From NCBI RefSeq assembly GCF_000014565.1, contig NC_008268.1:5646501-5710500 (forward strand): 64,000 nt of DNA, in the 5' to 3' direction. The translations under genes and the position numbers were made by a program. The notes under the pieces were generated by a model. The model worked only from the letters and a program-made list of their open reading frames with translations. It did no database searches and had not been told where the DNA came from. Every line of letters starts with the position of its first letter. Position 1 is the stretch's first letter. Origin of the DNA: Rhodococcus jostii RHA1. Lineage in GTDB: Bacteria > Actinomycetota > Actinomycetes > Mycobacteriales > Mycobacteriaceae. This document shows positions 61,129 through 64,000 of this stretch, in pieces.

Positions 61129-62520
61129 TCAGATTCCGACCGCGCGCTCGAGGGCGCGCAGTTCGTGCCCCAGCCGGGCGGGGATCGACTTCAGGTCGGG
61201 CACCGCGCTGCGGCAGCCGGTGACCCCGAACGAGATGATGTCGTCGTTGCTGGTGCAGGTGATGTTCAGGCCCTGGCCGTCGACGGGCACCGACAGCGGG
61301 TAGATCGCGTCGAGTCGCGCCCCGTTCCAGTACAGCGGCGAGCTGGGGCCCGGAACGTTGGAGATGATGAGGTTGAACGGCGGGCGCACCCGCGAGTTGT
61401 GCCCGAACAGCATGCTCGCGCCGATCGGTGCCGCGCCGAGAGCGCTCATCGCGAGGATCTGCGTGGCACTCATCGTCTCGTACGCCTCCTTGCCCTCGCG
61501 CATGGACGTCCGGATGGTGTCGAGGCGATCCGCCGGATCGGGGAGGTGGGTGCCGAGGTTGCACATGAGCACCCCGATGTTGTTGCCGTTCGACGCCTCG
61601 CGCTGACTCTTCAGCGACACCGGCACCATCGCGATCAGCGGCTCGGCGGGCAGCGCGTTCTGATCCTCGAGGTAGCTGCGGAGCGCTCCCGAGGACATCG
61701 CGAGCACGACGTCGTTGATGGTGGTGTCGGACAGCTTGGCGACGAGCCGGAGACGTTCGAGCGGCCACGACTGCGCCGCGAACTGGCGGGCACCGGTGAT
61801 CGGCACGTTGAACGGGGTCTTGGGTGCGGACAGGGCGAGCGGGCCGCCCTGGTCGCGGAAGGCGCGGGACACGGTGCCGGCGAGCGCGGGCACGAGCCCG
61901 GCGACCTCACCGACGGTGTCGCGGGCCGCGCGGAACGTGGAACCGGCCAGACCCGACAGGCTGAACGCCTTCGACGGCGTCCGCTGCGGCCGCGGTCCCC
62001 GCGGCTGCCACGGTGCCGGCACGTCCCGGTCCTCGGAGTTCTCGCTGAGCGCGTTGCGCAGCATCTTCATCGCGGTGACGCCGTCGGCGACCGCGTGGTG
62101 GATCTTGGTGTAGACGGCGAACCGTCCGTCGCCCAGTCCCTCGATCAGGTGCATCTCCCACAGCGGGCGGCTGCGGTCGAGCAGCGATCCGTGCAGCCGC
62201 GAGCAGAGTGCCATCAGCTCCGCCTCGCCCCCGGGGGCGGGCAGCGCGTCGTGCCGGATGTGGTGACCGAGGTCGATGTCGTCGACGGTCTCCCAGCTCC
62301 ACTGACCGAGCGTCGAGAAGGACCGGTGGGCTCGCTTGGCGAGCCGGGGGGTGACGATTCCGTCGCCGTCGGCGAGCGCGCGGTCGAGCATCGCGCGCAT
62401 GTCGTAGGTGTCGGCGCCTTCCGGGAGCTGGAAGATCTCCACGCCGCCGACATGCATCGGGTGCTCACGGGACTCGCCGAGAAGGAACATCGAGTCGAGA
62501 GGGGACATGGGGAGCGGCAT
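61129..62520 (-). CDS. wax ester synthase/diacylglycerol acyltransferase
   Basis: A 463-aa WS/DGAT. The catalytic HHAVADG (141-147) is intact. The second conserved region is the ISNVPGP near residue 372 and the PLSVPVDGQGLNITC region near the C-terminus. It transfers acyl-CoA to a long-chain alcohol or diacylglycerol for storage lipid. It supports the Rhodococcus-type lineage. AAAGGG site before the ATG at 62520. Confidence 0.95.
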   Translation of the reverse strand: MPLPMSPLDSMFLLGESREHPMHVGGVEIFQLPEGADTYDMRAMLDRALADGDGIVTPRLAKRAHRSFSTLGQWSWETVDDIDLGHHIRHDALPAPGGEAELMALCSRLHGSLLDRSRPLWEMHLIEGLGDGRFAVYTKIHHAVADGVTAMKMLRNALSENSEDRDVPAPWQPRGPRPQRTPSKAFSLSGLAGSTFRAARDTVGEVAGLVPALAGTVSRAFRDQGGPLALSAPKTPFNVPITGARQFAAQSWPLERLRLVAKLSDTTINDVVLAMSSGALRSYLEDQNALPAEPLIAMVPVSLKSQREASNGNNIGVLMCNLGTHLPDPADRLDTIRTSMREGKEAYETMSATQILAMSALGAAPIGASMLFGHNSRVRPPFNLIISNVPGPSSPLYWNGARLDAIYPLSVPVDGQGLNITCTSNDDIISFGVTGCRSAVPDLKSIPARLGHELRALERAVGI

Positions 62521-62854
62521 CTGAGGCCCTTTCCATCCCGTAGACGACTTCCCGGATCGCGGGAGGGCTCGTCTGTGGTCTGAGGTAACGGGAGATGGTG
62601 ACGTTCCGTTTGTCAGGGACCACCACCGGATAACTAATTGATATGGGACGGGTCACGAAAGCGTGACGTCGTATTTCTACAGGTTTCGCGTGAGCCATGC
62701 CACTAGACAAGCGTCCAGTTTGGATGGTGTCATTCGAGTGGAGTACACCGAACATGAACTCCGTGTGAACATCCGAATTTTGTGCACTCAGTGCGGAATT
62801 CGCGAATCCCGGCCTGCATAGGGCCGAAAGTCCCTACTCGGTAAGAATTGTGGC
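62521..62854. other. 334-bp divergent intergenic region
   Basis: Promoter region for the WS/DGAT (minus) and the GATase gene (plus). It is AT-richer than the surroundings in 62620-62700. TAAGAA (62842-62847) lies 8 bases before the GATase ATG, a weak -10 for a leaderless message. No gene is supported. Confidence 0.5.
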
Positions 62855-63526
62855 ATGAACAAGCACTGGGCGGTTGTAAAGCACGTGCCGTTCGAAGGGC
62901 CGGCACTCGTCGGTACTTTGCTGGCGGAGCGGGGAATTCGCTACACCGAGTACCCCATGTACCGAGCGTCCGAACTGCCGGCCGTTCACGACATCGGCGG
63001 CCTCGTGGTGATGGGCGGTCCGATGGGCGCACGCGATGACGTTACCCACCCGCAACTTCCGCGAGAGCGAAACTTCATCAAGGAATCTGTGGACGCCGGA
63101 CTCCCGATGCTGGGAATCTGCCTCGGCGCCCAGCTTCTCGCCGCCTCGTTCGGCAGCGCGATCCGCCGGGGGCCGACCCCGGAGAACGGCGCCGGGACGG
63201 TCACCGTGTCCGACGACGGGACGCGCGACCCCGTGTTCGGTTCGGTCCGTGCCGAGGTGCCCGTCGTCCACTGGCACGGCGACACCTTCGACCTCCCCGA
63301 CGGCGCGGTCCGGCTGGCGAGCAGTCACCTCTACGAGAATCAGGCCTTCGCGATCGGCCGCCGCGCGTACGGGTTGCAGTTCCACGTCGAACTGACCCGC
63401 GGGCAGCTACCGGTGATGCAGGCTCACATGCCGCCGGACACCGCCCCGTCGGGGGAACACCTGGACGACGTGGAAGCCGCCGGGCGGATCATGATCGGCT
63501 CGTTCCTCGACCTCGCCGAGAGCTGA
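62855..63526 (+). CDS. class I glutamine amidotransferase-like protein
   Basis: A 223-aa GATase with C89 in LGICLGAQ, H177 and E179 in LQFHVELT, so the triad is intact. The first part VVMGGPMGARDD is typical. The stand-alone GMP-synthase-like GATase type is common in actinobacteria, with unknown acceptor. A weak -10 lies in front. Followed by a VOC gene after 96 bp. Confidence 0.85.
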   Translation: MNKHWAVVKHVPFEGPALVGTLLAERGIRYTEYPMYRASELPAVHDIGGLVVMGGPMGARDDVTHPQLPRERNFIKESVDAGLPMLGICLGAQLLAASFGSAIRRGPTPENGAGTVTVSDDGTRDPVFGSVRAEVPVVHWHGDTFDLPDGAVRLASSHLYENQAFAIGRRAYGLQFHVELTRGQLPVMQAHMPPDTAPSGEHLDDVEAAGRIMIGSFLDLAES

Positions 63527-63622
63527 GAGGATCGGACGATCGGACGCCGATGAGTTTTGCGCACCGCTGCGGTCTGTATCGATGACCTTCCGCACTGGGC
63601 GGAACCCGAGAAGGAGAATCAC

Positions 63623-63961
63623 ATGTCCCGGATGCTCTTCGTGAACCTGCCGATCAAGAACCTCGACGCGACCAAGACGTTCTTCGGCGGACTCGGCTTC
63701 GAGTTCAACACCACGTTCAGCGACGACTCCTGCACCGCCATGGTGATCAACGAGCACACGTCCGTGATGCTCCTCGTCGAGTCCCGGTTCACGGACTTCA
63801 TCGAGGGCGGCATCTGCGACACGTCCAAGTCCATCGAGGCCCTCATGTGTATCTCGGCCGACAGCCGCGAGGAAGTCGACAGCCTCGTCGACAAGGCTCT
63901 CGCCTCCGGCGGGACGTCGTGGGGCAAGCTCCAGGACGAAGGCTCTCAACTGTTGACGTAA
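63623..63961 (+). CDS. VOC-family (glyoxalase/bleomycin-type) protein, 3' end replaced
   Basis: A 112-aa frame: MSRMLFVNLPIKNLDATKTF, FEFNTTFSDD and ALASGGTSWGKLQDEG follow the VOC fold with a metal-binding pattern. The family usually has a further ~25 residues (FxDPDGHxWE). After LQDEG the frame reads GSQLLT and stops, so the end has been replaced. The join coincides with the putative insertion-sequence end at 63941. The gene is thus probably broken. AAGGAG site before the ATG. Confidence 0.75.
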   Translation: MSRMLFVNLPIKNLDATKTFFGGLGFEFNTTFSDDSCTAMVINEHTSVMLLVESRFTDFIEGGICDTSKSIEALMCISADSREEVDSLVDKALASGGTSWGKLQDEGSQLLT

Positions 63962-64000
63962 TGTCGAGTACTTCCTAATCCTTCCTGTGGCTATCGGATC
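63941..64000. mobile_element. possible left end of an ISL3-family insertion sequence
   Basis: The string GGCTCTCAACTGTTGACGTA at 63941 resembles the termini of actinobacterial ISL3 elements, which typically begin GGCTCTTCxxAACxGTTGACG. It begins exactly where the VOC homology ends. Only 60 bases are in the window, so the transposase and other end are not visible. Confidence 0.35.

Noticed and set aside
1..64000. CRISPR arrays or long tandem repeats
   Set aside because: No regularly spaced direct repeats of 20-40 bases were seen. Repeats found are short operators or low-complexity GC strings.

Overview
The window is high-GC, gene-dense DNA with GTG starts, stop/start overlaps (GTGA, TGATG) and actinobacterial families: wax-ester synthase/DGAT, MpaB-type oxygenase, paired PhyH dioxygenases, a fused two-ATPase peptide transporter and a bifunctional-type Dcd. 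This points to Rhodococcus or a close relative. It is an inference from gene content, not from a marker gene.

Region 1 (1-11.0 kb) is an accessory catabolic block. It holds a partial TetR, an MFS permease, a hotdog thioesterase, a PhyH-type dioxygenase, a RidA-like protein, a DapB-like reductase, a relic of an acyl-CoA dehydrogenase, a DAO-type flavin oxidase and an HSL-type esterase. An SCP2-like protein, a PuuA-like glutamine synthetase homologue and a PuuD-like hydrolase follow, suggesting gamma-glutamylation of an amine. A perfect terminator closes the block near 11.0 kb.

Region 2 (11.0-27.8 kb) is a second catabolic block. Two near-identical TetR genes flank a PhyH dioxygenase and an MFS permease. 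An acyl-CoA ligase, enoyl-CoA hydratase, Zn alcohol dehydrogenase, aldehyde dehydrogenase, Baeyer-Villiger-type monooxygenase, a 3-aminobutyryl-CoA ammonia-lyase-like hotdog protein, a DAO flavoprotein, a seven-helix membrane protein, an amine oxidase and a 4CL-type ligase follow. Three promoters in this block carry the same 23-bp motif, so it looks like one TetR-controlled regulon for a nitrogen-containing acyl or cyclic substrate.

Region 3 (27.8-42.9 kb) starts with a gene-poor stretch and a kinase-ATPase-TPR-LuxR regulator. A serine/glycine-type island follows: HIBADH-like dehydrogenase, aldehyde dehydrogenase, amino-acid permease, SHMT-like PLP enzyme, L-serine ammonia-lyase and a PucR-type regulator. 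After it comes a type II NADH dehydrogenase whose frame runs into an IS1380-family relic, then tRNA-Gly(CCC).

Region 4 (43-64 kb) has an MpaB-like oxygenase, a TetR and dcd, then a compact four-gene operon (45.3-53.0 kb). The operon encodes an LCAT-like hydrolase, a CHAT protease-ATPase-degenerate subtilase, a trypsin-like protease fused to a DRGH nuclease, and an M43 metalloprotease. None has a visible signal peptide. This operon is the best candidate for an undescribed, probably conflict- or cell-death-type, system. An oligopeptide ABC transporter operon, small hydrolases, an unannotated-size 41-aa gene, a SelW-like protein, a WS/DGAT, a GATase and a VOC gene cut at the right edge, probably by an insertion sequence, complete the window.
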